A stretch of 64,000 bases of DNA, taken from positions 222,649 to 286,648 of the forward strand of contig CACYXI010000001.1 in assembly GCA_902778265.1 (NCBI GenBank). Direction: 5' to 3'. Under the pieces are notes generated by a model. The model was not told the DNA's origin. It saw only the letters and a program-made list of their open reading frames with translations, and made no database searches. This stretch comes from an uncultured Bacteroidales bacterium (GTDB lineage: Bacteria > Bacteroidota > Bacteroidia > Bacteroidales > Bacteroidaceae). The stretch's first letter is position 1; every line of letters begins with the position of its first letter. Position numbers and translations under genes: made by a program. Below are positions 15,760 through 23,532 of the stretch, piece after piece.

Positions 15760-15864
15760 ATGATTACCGAAGATTACATAACTTATAGTTCTCAAATGCT
15801 TTTTTGGAACGGATATAGGTATTTTTGCCTTAATGTTAACAATTATGAAACAATCTATTATTAA
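15760..15864 (+). pseudogene. Truncated FamA remnant (34 codons)
   Basis: It starts MITEDYI like FamA, then diverges (TYSSQMLFWNGYRYF) and stops three bases before the full FamA gene at 15867. It looks like a fusion or deletion product of a FamA start. Confidence 0.5.
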
Positions 15865-15866
15865 AT

Positions 15867-16268
15867 ATGATTACAGAAAATTACGTTAGCTTTGAAACAG
15901 CGAAACTCCTAAAAGAGAAGGGGTTTGATGCCGAATGCGATTATCTCTATGTTGATGGGAAACTTGTAAGAGCTCAAGGATGTGCATGTAATTGGAATGA
16001 CGGGGAAACGCTTTTTTCTGATTACAAGAACGAATGTTCTGCCCCATCCCTTCAAATGGTAATGAAATGGTTGAGGGAAGCGCATAGATTGTTTATTTTT
16101 GTTTCACCTTGGATAATGCTTGAAAACAACATTCAGTATTATTTCGAAATTCGTGATATAAAAACACGTGATTTTGAAACACTTTATGATTATACGTCAA
16201 AAGAATTGAATTCCTTTGAAAAAGTTACCGAAGCAGCTATTAAATATTGTTTAGAAAATTTGATTTAG
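15867..16268 (+). CDS. FamA: MITEDYV-type protein (133 aa)
   Basis: Family hallmarks are present: MITE+YVSFETAKLLKEKGFD, the middle segment APSLQMVMKWLREAHRL, and the C-terminus AAIKYCLENLI. Six full paralogs occur in the window. The N-terminal helix-turn part and the WLRE helix are constant and the middle varies. Function unknown; possibly an adaptor with exchangeable specificity. Confidence 0.8.
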   Translation: MITENYVSFETAKLLKEKGFDAECDYLYVDGKLVRAQGCACNWNDGETLFSDYKNECSAPSLQMVMKWLREAHRLFIFVSPWIMLENNIQYYFEIRDIKTRDFETLYDYTSKELNSFEKVTEAAIKYCLENLI

Positions 16269-16270
16269 TT

Positions 16271-17392
16271 ATGAATAAAGAAATAGAAATTCCAGAGGGT
16301 TACGAAGTCCGAATTGAGGGTAACAAGGTTGTTCTTACACCGAAAGAGAGTGAGGATGAGAGGATAAGGAAAGCGATTTTAGGGCTGACTTATCTTGATG
16401 GAATTGAACCAATCCTTACGAAGTGTTCCATAACGGCAAGGGACATTCGTACCTACCTCGAAAAGCAGAAAGAGCCTGCCGATGGTGATTTTGCCAGAGG
16501 TTATGATTGTGGCTATGAATGTTGCCTTCATTCTCACGGAGCAGAGTGGTTTGAAAAGCAAAAAGAGCAGAACAATATAACAATTCAAAAGGCTTTTGAA
16601 GCATCTAAAGGTGGTTTTTCACTCGAAGAGAAAAGGCAGGCTTCTGATTATGCGGAAAGCATTCTTCCTACATCCATTGCACACGGAGAGAACGAGGATG
16701 AATATATGTTACATAAAGTCATCGAAGCTGCTTATATTGTTGGGCAGAAAAAGCAAAAGTCTGTTGAGTGTATTGAATTTAATAATGAATTTGAGAATCA
16801 AGTATCCCATCTTCTTGCATCTACCTTGAATAAAGAACACAATTATACTGAAGGCTTTGTTAAGTATGCCGCACAATCACTTCTTGGATATGCAAAGAAT
16901 GAATTAAAATCCACAGAATTGAGTGATGAGGGTGTTCATACTCGTTTTGCCTTTTATACTTATAGAGATGAACCGGAAATTCTTTATCTTTCTAATGTAT
17001 ATGTAGAAGAATCAAGTAGAAATAATGGTTTAGGCACACTAATTCTTAAAGCTGCAGAAAAAGTCGCTGAGACAATTGGTGCTAAATCTATTCGCTTGAA
17101 AGTAAAGCGAGGCTCTCCCGTTAAAGCTTGGTATCGTAAACACGGATATGACTATATTGCATTTGAAGATGGGTATGACTGGCTTGAAAAGACTTTAGAG
17201 TACTCAAAATCAGTCAAGCAAGAGTGGAGTGAGGAAGATGAAGGAGAACTACAAAATGCAATTGACTGTTTGGAGTATCTTGGCAACGGAGGGGTTTATG
17301 CCTCTGAATCTGGATATGATGCTGCAAAAAATGCCGTGAAATTCTTAAAGTCACTGACAGAGAGATTTAATCTTCAACCGAATCAGGAATGA
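16271..17392 (+). CDS. FamE protein with embedded GNAT acetyltransferase domain, ending at a Trp-replacing TGA
   Basis: After NKEIEIPEGYEVRIEGNKVV and a SEDERIRKAI...YLEKQKE module comes a GNAT domain: LSNVYVEESSRNNGLGTLIL (acetyl-CoA loop R-x-x-G-L-G) and VKAWYRKHGYDYIA. A WSEEDE module follows. At 17390-17392 TGA replaces the Trp of the next QEWSEEDE module and the same frame continues to 17791. GNAT domains move an acetyl group from acetyl-CoA; the acceptor is unknown. The start at 16271 gives three bases of spacing from FamA. Confidence 0.75.
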   Translation: MNKEIEIPEGYEVRIEGNKVVLTPKESEDERIRKAILGLTYLDGIEPILTKCSITARDIRTYLEKQKEPADGDFARGYDCGYECCLHSHGAEWFEKQKEQNNITIQKAFEASKGGFSLEEKRQASDYAESILPTSIAHGENEDEYMLHKVIEAAYIVGQKKQKSVECIEFNNEFENQVSHLLASTLNKEHNYTEGFVKYAAQSLLGYAKNELKSTELSDEGVHTRFAFYTYRDEPEILYLSNVYVEESSRNNGLGTLILKAAEKVAETIGAKSIRLKVKRGSPVKAWYRKHGYDYIAFEDGYDWLEKTLEYSKSVKQEWSEEDEGELQNAIDCLEYLGNGGVYASESGYDAAKNAVKFLKSLTERFNLQPNQE

Positions 17393-17791
17393 AGCGAGGA
17401 AGATGAAAATGCAATACTAATTGCAATTGATTGGCTGCAATATTATAGAGATACGTTTGTAGCTTCTGAGCAGGCCAAAGATGAAATCACTACTTGTGTT
17501 GAACGCTTAAAATCTCTCCGTCCTCAGTCTTATTGGAAACAGCTTTCAGAAAAAAATACTCTCGGAAGAGACAAGTGTTATATTGCAGTTCGTGATTCTG
17601 AACTTTCTGATGAAGAAAAAGAATGGGCATTTAATTTTCTGAAAAGATGTGAACCCAAATCTCATTGAAAACCAAGCGAAGCGCAGATGAATTCTCTCCA
17701 AGAAGTAATTAATATTTTGACAAATCTTCGTAGAAATACAGGTGATAGATATAATCTCGAATCGCTTTACAAACAATTAGAGAATTTGTAA
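17393..17791 (+). pseudogene. In-frame continuation of the 16271 FamE gene beyond TGA
   Basis: The frame reads SEEDENAILIAIDWLQYYRD and continues through LKSLRPQSYWK. A second TGA (17666-17668) stands where paralogs have Trp in HWKPSEEQM, then KPSEAQMNSLQEV and the family end LYKQLENL. Both interruptions are TGG to TGA. This is either a decaying gene or one needing TGA readthrough. Confidence 0.6.
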
Positions 17792-17799
17792 AACTATAG

Positions 17800-17865
17800 G
17801 GGTGCGGAAAAGCATTTCTCATGATATAAGACATTTACTTACTCTGCCAAGTACGCACCCTTTTT
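17800..17865 (+). ncRNA. Short candidate RNA/terminator with closing stem GGGTGCG/CGCACCC
   Basis: GGGTGCG (17800-17806) pairs with CGCACCC (17854-17860), followed by TTTTTATT. The closing stem and flanks (ATAGGG...CCCTTTTTATT) match the longer element at 38215-38428, with one compensatory pair change. It may be a deletion form of that RNA or just a terminator. Confidence 0.45.
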
Positions 17866-17904
17866 ATTGAGACATAATTACGAACAACTCAAGAAACCAA
17901 ATTT

Positions 17905-17995
17905 GGAAGATAGAGGATGTTATTTATGTGACTTTGATACATATCATGTAAAGAAGGCTACGGAAATAATAAAGCATAAACTGATGGAGGAATAG
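17905..17995 (+). pseudogene. C-terminal remnant related to the 26708 membrane gene
   Basis: The frame reads DRGCYLCDFDTYHVKKATEI, matching NGGCYLSSFDTYHVRKALEI in the intact gene at 26708-27076. Only the C-terminal third is left, ending in a GGAGG sequence that serves the next start. Confidence 0.6.
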
Positions 17996-17997
17996 TT

Positions 17998-18321
17998 ATG
18001 AAATACATTGATGCTGATAAACTGAAAAAACTCATTGATGAGAAATGGAAAGAACTTGCTGATAAGGGTGTAAAGGATGGAGGAGGTAAATATGAAAATG
18101 AAATTTACACATATTTGTCAGTATTGAGACTCATTGATTCTCTACAGCAAGAGCAGCCGGAGGTGGATTTGGAGAAAGAGATAAATGGTCTTGATAATGC
18201 TTATTTTGATTTAGACGGTATTGCTGTTGTAGGAGCAACACACTATATAACGGTTGAAGATTTGAAAGATATCGCCCGCCACTTCTGGAACAAAGGATAT
18301 AACGCAAGACATGAGGAATAA
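17998..18321 (+). CDS. FamC: KYIDAEKL-type protein (107 aa)
   Basis: MKYIDADKLKKLIDE, LQQEQPEVDLEKEI and a C-terminus DIARHFWNKGYNARHEE are the FamC signature. It has a GGAGG ribosome-binding site from the upstream remnant. Function unknown. Confidence 0.8.
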   Translation: MKYIDADKLKKLIDEKWKELADKGVKDGGGKYENEIYTYLSVLRLIDSLQQEQPEVDLEKEINGLDNAYFDLDGIAVVGATHYITVEDLKDIARHFWNKGYNARHEE

Positions 18322-18326
18322 TTGAT

Positions 18327-18740
18327 ATGCCATCATACGAAATTGAAAACGGTGTTTGTATTTGTATTGAACATGAACATGTAAAGTACAATGAGTATCG
18401 AGATATACTATCGTATTATGATACGGATGGTAGTTGTTTTAGCGATTTTGATATAACCGATGAAAATATTTATGAAGTGGAGAATCCATATTTCCTTTCT
18501 GATGTTTTTGTTTTTCAAAAGAAGCGCTTCAATCATTTTATTGATGGAGACATTGAAACCATCTGTTTTATAAAATTAAATAGAGAAAACAAAATAGAGG
18601 AAATTGGGTTTGATTTTTCTTCAAGGTTTAATTTAGAAAAAGATAAAACATACAAACAGGCCACACCGTTGCACAAGATTCCATTTCTTTTAATTGGTGA
18701 TGAAATGTGGCTTAATGCAAGAAAGGAGGAAATCAAATGA
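18327..18740 (+). CDS. Hypothetical protein (137 aa) ending in a FamC-like tail
   Basis: The body (YNEYRDILSYYDTDGSCFSD...) is not recognised. The last residues LNARKEEIK copy the FamC tail whose codons contain AAGGAGG, placing a strong ribosome-binding site before ATG 18737. This suggests the tail was acquired with the junction. Confidence 0.65.
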   Translation: MPSYEIENGVCICIEHEHVKYNEYRDILSYYDTDGSCFSDFDITDENIYEVENPYFLSDVFVFQKKRFNHFIDGDIETICFIKLNRENKIEEIGFDFSSRFNLEKDKTYKQATPLHKIPFLLIGDEMWLNARKEEIK

Positions 18741-18838
18741 CATCGACAGCAATCGCCATCATCATCGCTGGTGTACTTATCTCATATAGCCTAGATGAGA
18801 TAGCGAAAGCGATAAAGGGAAAGAAGGAAAAAGAATGA
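18737..18838 (+). CDS. Tiny membrane protein (33 aa)
   Basis: One hydrophobic segment (AIAIIIAGVLISYSL) then a charged tail (AKAIKGKKEKE). It overlaps both neighbours by ATGA junctions, so translation is coupled. Confidence 0.55.
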   Translation: MTSTAIAIIIAGVLISYSLDEIAKAIKGKKEKE

Positions 18839-19002
18839 AAGAAAAATTCGAATTGATTGGTCACGGTGATTCCGCTCATCTTATCAGAAAATATAAGAAG
18901 CACTTGTGGAATAAATCTCTTGGCACAAGTCATTTGAAAACCATGGCGACGATGCTGAAAAATGATGCCGACACTATTGCCGCTTATTTAAAAAACTTTT
19001 AA
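18835..19002 (+). CDS. Small basic protein (55 aa)
   Basis: It contains HLIRKYKKHLWNKSLG and a helical end DADTIAAYLKNF. Probably soluble, helical and nucleic-acid binding by charge. No family recognised. It is the last gene of this operon. Confidence 0.55.
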   Translation: MKEKFELIGHGDSAHLIRKYKKHLWNKSLGTSHLKTMATMLKNDADTIAAYLKNF

Positions 19003-19012
19003 CGCAAGAAAG

Positions 19013-19029
19013 TTGGCACGATTCTTGTA
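19013..19029 (+). promoter_or_regulatory. Sigma-54-like promoter TGGCACG-ATTC-TTGTA
   Basis: TTGGCACG at 19013-19020 and TTGTA at 19025-19029 have correct -24/-12 spacing, 34 bases before ATG 19063. Confidence 0.65.
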
Positions 19030-19062
19030 GTAGAACATTCTGATTTTTTAAACTACAAAATT

Positions 19063-19614
19063 ATGAAAGAAATCAAATTTTATGGCGGAGATACCATTGC
19101 CGAGGCTTGGCGAGAGCTCCTTAGACAAAGCGCTGATTGCGGGGAAACCTGCTTCGGAATGTTTAATGACAAGCAGTTGCTTTCCACCGACACTCTCGAC
19201 GAGGCATATAAAAAAGTAACGGGGCTTACAAAATCTGAGTTCGACGAACGGGACAGAAAGGAACGCGAAGAATATAAGCGTTGGGAAGAGGCATTCGTTG
19301 CCTCCATACCATCTAAGACAGAAGAATATAAGAAAGCCGCGAGAGGCGTGATTATTGAAGACCAATATGATTATTGGGATAAAATTGTTCCCATTCGCCT
19401 CAATGACCTATATCACGGAATGGAGCTCGATGCCACACTTGAAATCTGCAGGATAATGCGTGACGAATCCGTTAGTCTTGAAGAGCGTATCGAAAAGGCA
19501 AAAGAGACATTCCACAATCAGGGGCATAGCGGAATGTCAGGTGGTCTCGTGCTTTCTATGATAAGGGCGTTCTGTCCCGAAGGTACGGCAGTATGCGACA
19601 GGATAAGATTTTAA
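19063..19614 (+). CDS. Hypothetical protein (183 aa), first gene after a sigma-54-like promoter
   Basis: A soluble, charged protein with RDRKEREEYKRWEEAF (helical) and HNQGHSGMSGGLVLSMIRAF near the C-terminus. I associate the latter with conserved Bacteroidales phage proteins of unknown function. It has an A-rich leader and no Shine-Dalgarno, unlike the genes that follow. Confidence 0.7.
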   Translation: MKEIKFYGGDTIAEAWRELLRQSADCGETCFGMFNDKQLLSTDTLDEAYKKVTGLTKSEFDERDRKEREEYKRWEEAFVASIPSKTEEYKKAARGVIIEDQYDYWDKIVPIRLNDLYHGMELDATLEICRIMRDESVSLEERIEKAKETFHNQGHSGMSGGLVLSMIRAFCPEGTAVCDRIRF

Positions 19615-19656
19615 CTTGTGGAATTCTTGCCTATTTTTGTTAAAGGAGGAATAGAT

Positions 19657-19962
19657 ATGAAAGGGAATTGTATGACAGGATGTAAACACTGTATTGTAAA
19701 AGACATCTATGAAAAACGTAAATTTAAGGACGAAAACGGAATTGTATATGCCACGATGAACGAACATGCGGGGTATGAGCGGTTATGTGACGGCGGACAT
19801 CAGAGAGAATACGAAAAATGGCACGAAAGAAATAAAGACAACGTTTACGAGATTTATAAAAAGGATTTTCTTGATTGCTTTGAACCAACGGAAGTTGCCG
19901 CAAGCCTCAATGAAATGATAAATCTTGCCGAAGAAATTCTTAATGCAAGAAAGGAGGGATAG
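19657..19962 (+). CDS. Cys-containing hypothetical protein (101 aa)
   Basis: The ATG at 19657 is chosen because AAAGGAGGAATAGAT precedes it; the TTG further upstream is not used. N-terminal CMTGCKHCIV (C-x3-C-x2-C) may bind metal. The C-terminus LNARKEG again carries the AAGGAGG for the next gene. Confidence 0.7.
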   Translation: MKGNCMTGCKHCIVKDIYEKRKFKDENGIVYATMNEHAGYERLCDGGHQREYEKWHERNKDNVYEIYKKDFLDCFEPTEVAASLNEMINLAEEILNARKEG

Positions 19963-19964
19963 TT

Positions 19965-20336
19965 ATGAAATACATTGACTCAGAAAAACTGATTGCCGAG
20001 ATAAAACGGTATAAAAACAAAGCAGATGAACGTCTTAAAATAAAAGGCAGAACTTTCAGTGAAGAACAGAAAGATTCAGCCCTTCAAAATCTTTGTGGTA
20101 ACTTATTGCACTTCATTGACTCTCTACGGAAAGAGGAGCAGTCGGAAGTGGATTTGAAGAAGGAAGTTGAAAAGTTCTGTCTTGAATATGATTCAAGAAA
20201 AGAAGTGTGGTTTGGTATGACTCCAAGGGATAAGAAAATGTTAAGCATTCCAACATTGGCTAATTTTGCTGTAAATATTGCCCGCCACTTTGCCGAATGG
20301 GGAGCAACCCATCTTAACACAAGAAACGAGGAATAA
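19965..20336 (+). CDS. FamC: KYIDSEKL-type protein (123 aa)
   Basis: MKYIDSEKLIAEIKRY, SEVDLKKEVEKF and IARHFAEWGATHLNTRNEE define the family. The middle differs from other members. Function unknown. Confidence 0.8.
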   Translation: MKYIDSEKLIAEIKRYKNKADERLKIKGRTFSEEQKDSALQNLCGNLLHFIDSLRKEEQSEVDLKKEVEKFCLEYDSRKEVWFGMTPRDKKMLSIPTLANFAVNIARHFAEWGATHLNTRNEE

Positions 20337-20337
20337 T

Positions 20338-20478
20338 ATGAGAACCAAAGAAAGTGTAATATACCGTTTAGAGGATGAACGGCACAACATTCTACCAGCC
20401 GACAACGACTATCGAAAAGGCTATTTGAAAGCAATTGAATTAGCGTTGTATCTCGTAAAAGACATTAAGGAGGAATAA
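20338..20478 (+). CDS. Small hypothetical protein (46 aa)
   Basis: Starts MRTKESVIYRLEDERHNI and ends VKDIKEE with AAGGAGGAATA before the next start. Helical and charged; no family recognised. Confidence 0.6.
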   Translation: MRTKESVIYRLEDERHNILPADNDYRKGYLKAIELALYLVKDIKEE

Positions 20479-20479
20479 T

Positions 20480-20854
20480 ATGACACAGGAAGAAAAACAA
20501 CTATTGATTAAAGACCTTAGTGCGAGGTTGCCTTATGGAGTTAAATTTAACTATGGAGGTAATGATGGATGTGATTATAAAGCAGAAACAATATCACTCG
20601 CGGCCATCAATAATTCTTTCCCCATTGAAGATTGTAAGCCTTATCTCAGACCAATGCCTTCAATGACTGAGGAAGAGAATGAAGAATGGATTAAAGTGTC
20701 TGATATGAAGTTTGACAGGGAAGGTGGTTTCTTTTATATTTATGATGCTCATCTTCCTTTTGATTGGCTTAATGCACATCACTTTGACTATCGCGGCCTC
20801 ATTGAAAAGGGACTTGCCCTTGAAGCAAAAGAAGGAATGTATAAAACCGAATAG
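20480..20854 (+). CDS. FamB: LIKDLSARLPY-type protein (124 aa)
   Basis: TQEEKQLLIKDLSARLPYGV at the N-terminus, PYLRPMPSMTEEE in the middle, and DWLNAHHFDYRGLIEKGLAL near the end. A perfect GGAGG ribosome-binding site precedes it. Function unknown. Confidence 0.8.
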   Translation: MTQEEKQLLIKDLSARLPYGVKFNYGGNDGCDYKAETISLAAINNSFPIEDCKPYLRPMPSMTEEENEEWIKVSDMKFDREGGFFYIYDAHLPFDWLNAHHFDYRGLIEKGLALEAKEGMYKTE

Positions 20855-20857
20855 AAT

Positions 20858-21073
20858 ATGCAAATCAGCTTTTATTTATTTCTTATTATAATAGTTACGT
20901 GGATTCCAATAGGGATTCTTATTGATTATATTGCATATAAGTGCAAGTTTCCTATGCAGGATGCTTTAAATCCATCACCATGGGCACTTCTTGGATTAGT
21001 TTGGCCAATATCTTTATTTCCATTTCTGACATATTGCTTATGGTATAAACATCGTAGAAACAAAGTAGAGTAA
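20858..21073 (+). CDS. Small membrane protein (71 aa)
   Basis: Two hydrophobic segments (FYLFLIIIVTWIPIGILI and ALLGLVWPISLFPFLTYCLW) with a basic C-terminus (KHRRNKVE). It resembles the topology of the 42000 gene. Function unknown. Confidence 0.65.
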   Translation: MQISFYLFLIIIVTWIPIGILIDYIAYKCKFPMQDALNPSPWALLGLVWPISLFPFLTYCLWYKHRRNKVE

Positions 21074-21076
21074 GAT

Positions 21077-21442
21077 ATGATTACAGAAGATTATGTTGGT
21101 TTTGGTGTTGCTAAACTCCTGCAGGAAAAGGGGTTTGATGTGTACATATCTTCGTTTTATGAGGACGAAGGAAAGCCTATTAGAAAGGGAGCTGATTGGA
21201 ATTGGAATATTGGACCTCGCTATTCCGCTCCAACTCTTCAAATGACAATGAAATGGCTGAGAGAGGTTCATAAAATTGCAATAAACATTGGATGGGGTGA
21301 GGTGTTTGAAGAAAATTATCAATGGTGGTGCATTATTCTCAATCAAAATAGTGGGGAAATACTCAGAGAAAGTGAGTATGGCAAGACTTACGAAGAAGTT
21401 TGTGAAACTGCAATCAAGTATTGTCTTGAAAAATTGATTTAA
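21077..21442 (+). CDS. FamA: MITEDYV-type protein (121 aa)
   Basis: MITEDYVGFGVAKLLQEKGFD, SAPTLQMTMKWLREVHKI and CETAIKYCLEKLI match the family. Shorter middle than its paralogs. Function unknown. Confidence 0.8.
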   Translation: MITEDYVGFGVAKLLQEKGFDVYISSFYEDEGKPIRKGADWNWNIGPRYSAPTLQMTMKWLREVHKIAINIGWGEVFEENYQWWCIILNQNSGEILRESEYGKTYEEVCETAIKYCLEKLI

Positions 21443-21445
21443 ACT

Positions 21446-21646
21446 ATGAAAGCAAAAGATTTTAAAGAAATTATATCTAGAATACCTGATGACGATGAAC
21501 TTATTTTCACCTATTCTATGTTTGAATTTGAAAATATAGGTAATGTCTTTAATGGTAAAGAAATAATAAAATATTTTGGTTCCCCGGATGCAAAAGATTG
21601 TTTTCCCCATTCTAAAAGAACGTGGATGATTGAATTCGATAATTAA
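21446..21646 (+). CDS. Small acidic hypothetical protein (66 aa)
   Basis: It begins MKAKDFKEIISRIPDDDEL, which resembles the short proteins that pair with FamA in this array. No recognised domain. It starts three bases after FamA. Confidence 0.6.
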   Translation: MKAKDFKEIISRIPDDDELIFTYSMFEFENIGNVFNGKEIIKYFGSPDAKDCFPHSKRTWMIEFDN

Positions 21647-21724
21647 TCTTTAAAAATTTGAGATGGTTATGACAAGAGAAGGAAAAAATAAAAGAAATAC
21701 GATTAGACGGCAAGAAAACTTCAA

Positions 21725-21820
21725 AAAGTATTGTTTTATTAAAACAAAGTAGTATATTTGTCTGCGCGATTCATCCTGACGGTTAAAACCGTGGATTTTC
21801 TCACTTAAATATCATAAAAA
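21725..21820 (+). promoter_or_regulatory. Promoter plus IS200/IS605-like hairpin leader (copy 1)
   Basis: TTG (21731) and TATATTTG (21753-21760) with a 19-base spacer form a promoter. The transcript would begin with CTGCGCGATTCATCC, then a hairpin ACGGTTAAAACCGT and TTCTCACTTAAATATCATAA. A roughly 95-base copy lies at 46130-46226, and the hairpin part recurs at 37165-37205. The shape (GCGATTCATCC...GGTTTTCTCGC) is like IS200/IS605 terminal hairpins. Confidence 0.65.
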
Positions 21821-21829
21821 TGGAAATAT

Positions 21830-22213
21830 ATGGCACAAGAAGACATACAGAAAATAAAAGACAGACTCCATAAAGAAAGGGAGAACCGTATTCCCAAAAT
21901 TATCAAGTGGTTGGATGAGTTGAAACCATTCACAGAGGAGTCCATACCCGAACCTCCGATACTTGGCAAGGAACTGTACAACAAGTATGTAATTCCCAAC
22001 TTTATCCGTTGCGGAGCAATTCCGAAGGATAAGTTAGTCATCGGAAAGACTTACATTGGAAAATGCCGTAACGCAAGCGAAGCGGTGTGGAATGGCAAAA
22101 CTTTTACTTACAAGCGCACCAAGTTTGGATACGCATATGACGAGGATATAAACCATTTTCAAGACGATGACGGTTATGATGTTTTCGTCCCAATCAAAAT
22201 TAAAGAAGCATGA
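21830..22213 (+). CDS. Hypothetical protein (127 aa) behind the hairpin leader
   Basis: It contains ENRIPKIIKWLDELKPF and LVIGKTYIGKCRNASEAVWNG. A soluble protein with a beta-rich C-terminal half. No known domain recognised. Its stop overlaps the next start (gcATGA). Confidence 0.7.
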   Translation: MAQEDIQKIKDRLHKERENRIPKIIKWLDELKPFTEESIPEPPILGKELYNKYVIPNFIRCGAIPKDKLVIGKTYIGKCRNASEAVWNGKTFTYKRTKFGYAYDEDINHFQDDDGYDVFVPIKIKEA

Positions 22214-22425
22214 TTAACAAATTATCTCAAAGGCACTCTTACGAGGAAGTTGAAGATTACACGAAATATGTAGTCAAATGCCCTACTTGCGGAACAATTC
22301 TTAATTTCGGGAAAGATGATGTTCATAAAGATGAGGACGGCTGCTGTATTCATTATGAATATATTGTTTGTGCTGAATGCAATGAACATATTAGGTTGAA
22401 CGACGATGAGTATTTTGGCTATTGA
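22210..22425 (+). CDS. Zinc-ribbon protein (71 aa)
   Basis: Two Cys pairs, KCPTCGT and VCAECNEH, 33 residues apart, give a zinc-ribbon fold. Coupled to the previous gene. Likely a small metal-binding adaptor; partner unknown. Confidence 0.7.
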   Translation: MINKLSQRHSYEEVEDYTKYVVKCPTCGTILNFGKDDVHKDEDGCCIHYEYIVCAECNEHIRLNDDEYFGY

Positions 22426-22433
22426 TTTAGAAT

Positions 22434-22856
22434 ATGACAGCTGAAGAAAAACAACTCTTACTCAAAGACATTTGCGCAAGGTTGTCGTACCACAATTTGT
22501 GGATGCAGTACGACAATAAAGATTGGTTGGCAATTGGCTATGGGCACGGAAGAATAGAATTACTGACAAACCCCGTTTCATCCGCCACCGGTCCTTGTCC
22601 TCTGATTGAAGAGATTAAACCCTATCTCCGTCCTATGTCAAGTATGACTGAGGAAGAGAAAGAAGAATTATATCATTACTATTGCAAAGAAATTGCTGAT
22701 AATTTAAGCACTCCAAATTTAACTTGGGAACTTAGATGCTGTGTCTCTAATTCCTTTGGAACTGATTGGCTCAATGCTCATTATTTTGACTATCGTGGAT
22801 TGATTCCTATGGGATTAGCTCTTGAAGCTCCTGAAGGAATGTATAAAACTGAATAG
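22434..22856 (+). CDS. FamB: LLKDICARLSY-type protein (140 aa)
   Basis: TAEEKQLLLKDICARLSYHN, PYLRPMSSMTEEEKEE and FDYRGLIPMGLALEAPEGMY. The middle region is distinct. Function unknown. Confidence 0.8.
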   Translation: MTAEEKQLLLKDICARLSYHNLWMQYDNKDWLAIGYGHGRIELLTNPVSSATGPCPLIEEIKPYLRPMSSMTEEEKEELYHYYCKEIADNLSTPNLTWELRCCVSNSFGTDWLNAHYFDYRGLIPMGLALEAPEGMYKTE

Positions 22857-22859
22857 ATT

Positions 22860-23036
22860 ATGGAATATTGTTTGAAGATAACCAAAAAAGACGGCTCTGT
22901 AAGTAATCATTATTTTTCATCCTATGAAGAATTGGATTACAATGCTACATTCTGTCAGTTTTCTACCAACATTGCTGAAGCGGTCGGACTGAAGGTTGGG
23001 CTTTTCAAAAATGAGATACTTTTTAAAATAGGATAA
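22860..23036 (+). CDS. Small hypothetical protein (58 aa)
   Basis: MEYCLKITKKDGSVSNHYF followed by a helical C-terminus. It fills the gap between FamB and FamA without overlap. No family recognised. Confidence 0.6.
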   Translation: MEYCLKITKKDGSVSNHYFSSYEELDYNATFCQFSTNIAEAVGLKVGLFKNEILFKIG

Positions 23037-23037
23037 T

Positions 23038-23532
23038 ATGATTACTGAAGATTACGTCAGTTTCGAAACCGCCAAACTCTTGAAGGATAAGGGTTTCAAA
23101 GAGTGGTGTTTCAAATGCTATGGCGTCGCAATACTTCATAATGGAGCGGATATCAGTTTCGATGAAGAATGCGAACTGAGAGATTATGGTAGAGAGAACG
23201 AAATTGAGTATATAGAAGGCGGCAGGCTCTATGGTTATGGATGCAATAATCATGACAAAGATGCGAAGGTGTGGGCAGCTCCGACATTGTGGGTTGCAAT
23301 GAAATGGCTGAGGGAAACACATAGTATAGACATCTCGGTAGTTCCGCATTCTCATAAAGAAGGCAAAACATTTGACTACGAGTTTGTATATTGGAATGGT
23401 GAGGAATACCATATACCATACAGTGAAAAATATCCAACATACCATGAATTGTTCGGAAAAACTTGGAAAAAATATGAAGAAGCTTGTGAAGCCGCAATAA
23501 AATATTGTCTTGAAAATTTGATTTATTTATGA
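23038..23532 (+). CDS. FamA: MITEDYV-type protein (164 aa)
   Basis: MITEDYVSFETAKLLKDKGF, APTLWVAMKWLRETHSI and CEAAIKYCLENLI. It shares IEYIEGGRLYGYGCNN with IEYVEGGYLYDFGCDN of the 33106 paralog, so these two form a subgroup. Confidence 0.8.
   Translation: MITEDYVSFETAKLLKDKGFKEWCFKCYGVAILHNGADISFDEECELRDYGRENEIEYIEGGRLYGYGCNNHDKDAKVWAAPTLWVAMKWLRETHSIDISVVPHSHKEGKTFDYEFVYWNGEEYHIPYSEKYPTYHELFGKTWKKYEEACEAAIKYCLENLIYL

Noticed and set aside
17390-17392. Whole-genome use of TGA as Trp (code 4)
   Set aside because: Many intact family members end at TGA, often in ATGA overlaps, and nearly all Trp codons are TGG. Any recoding would be local.
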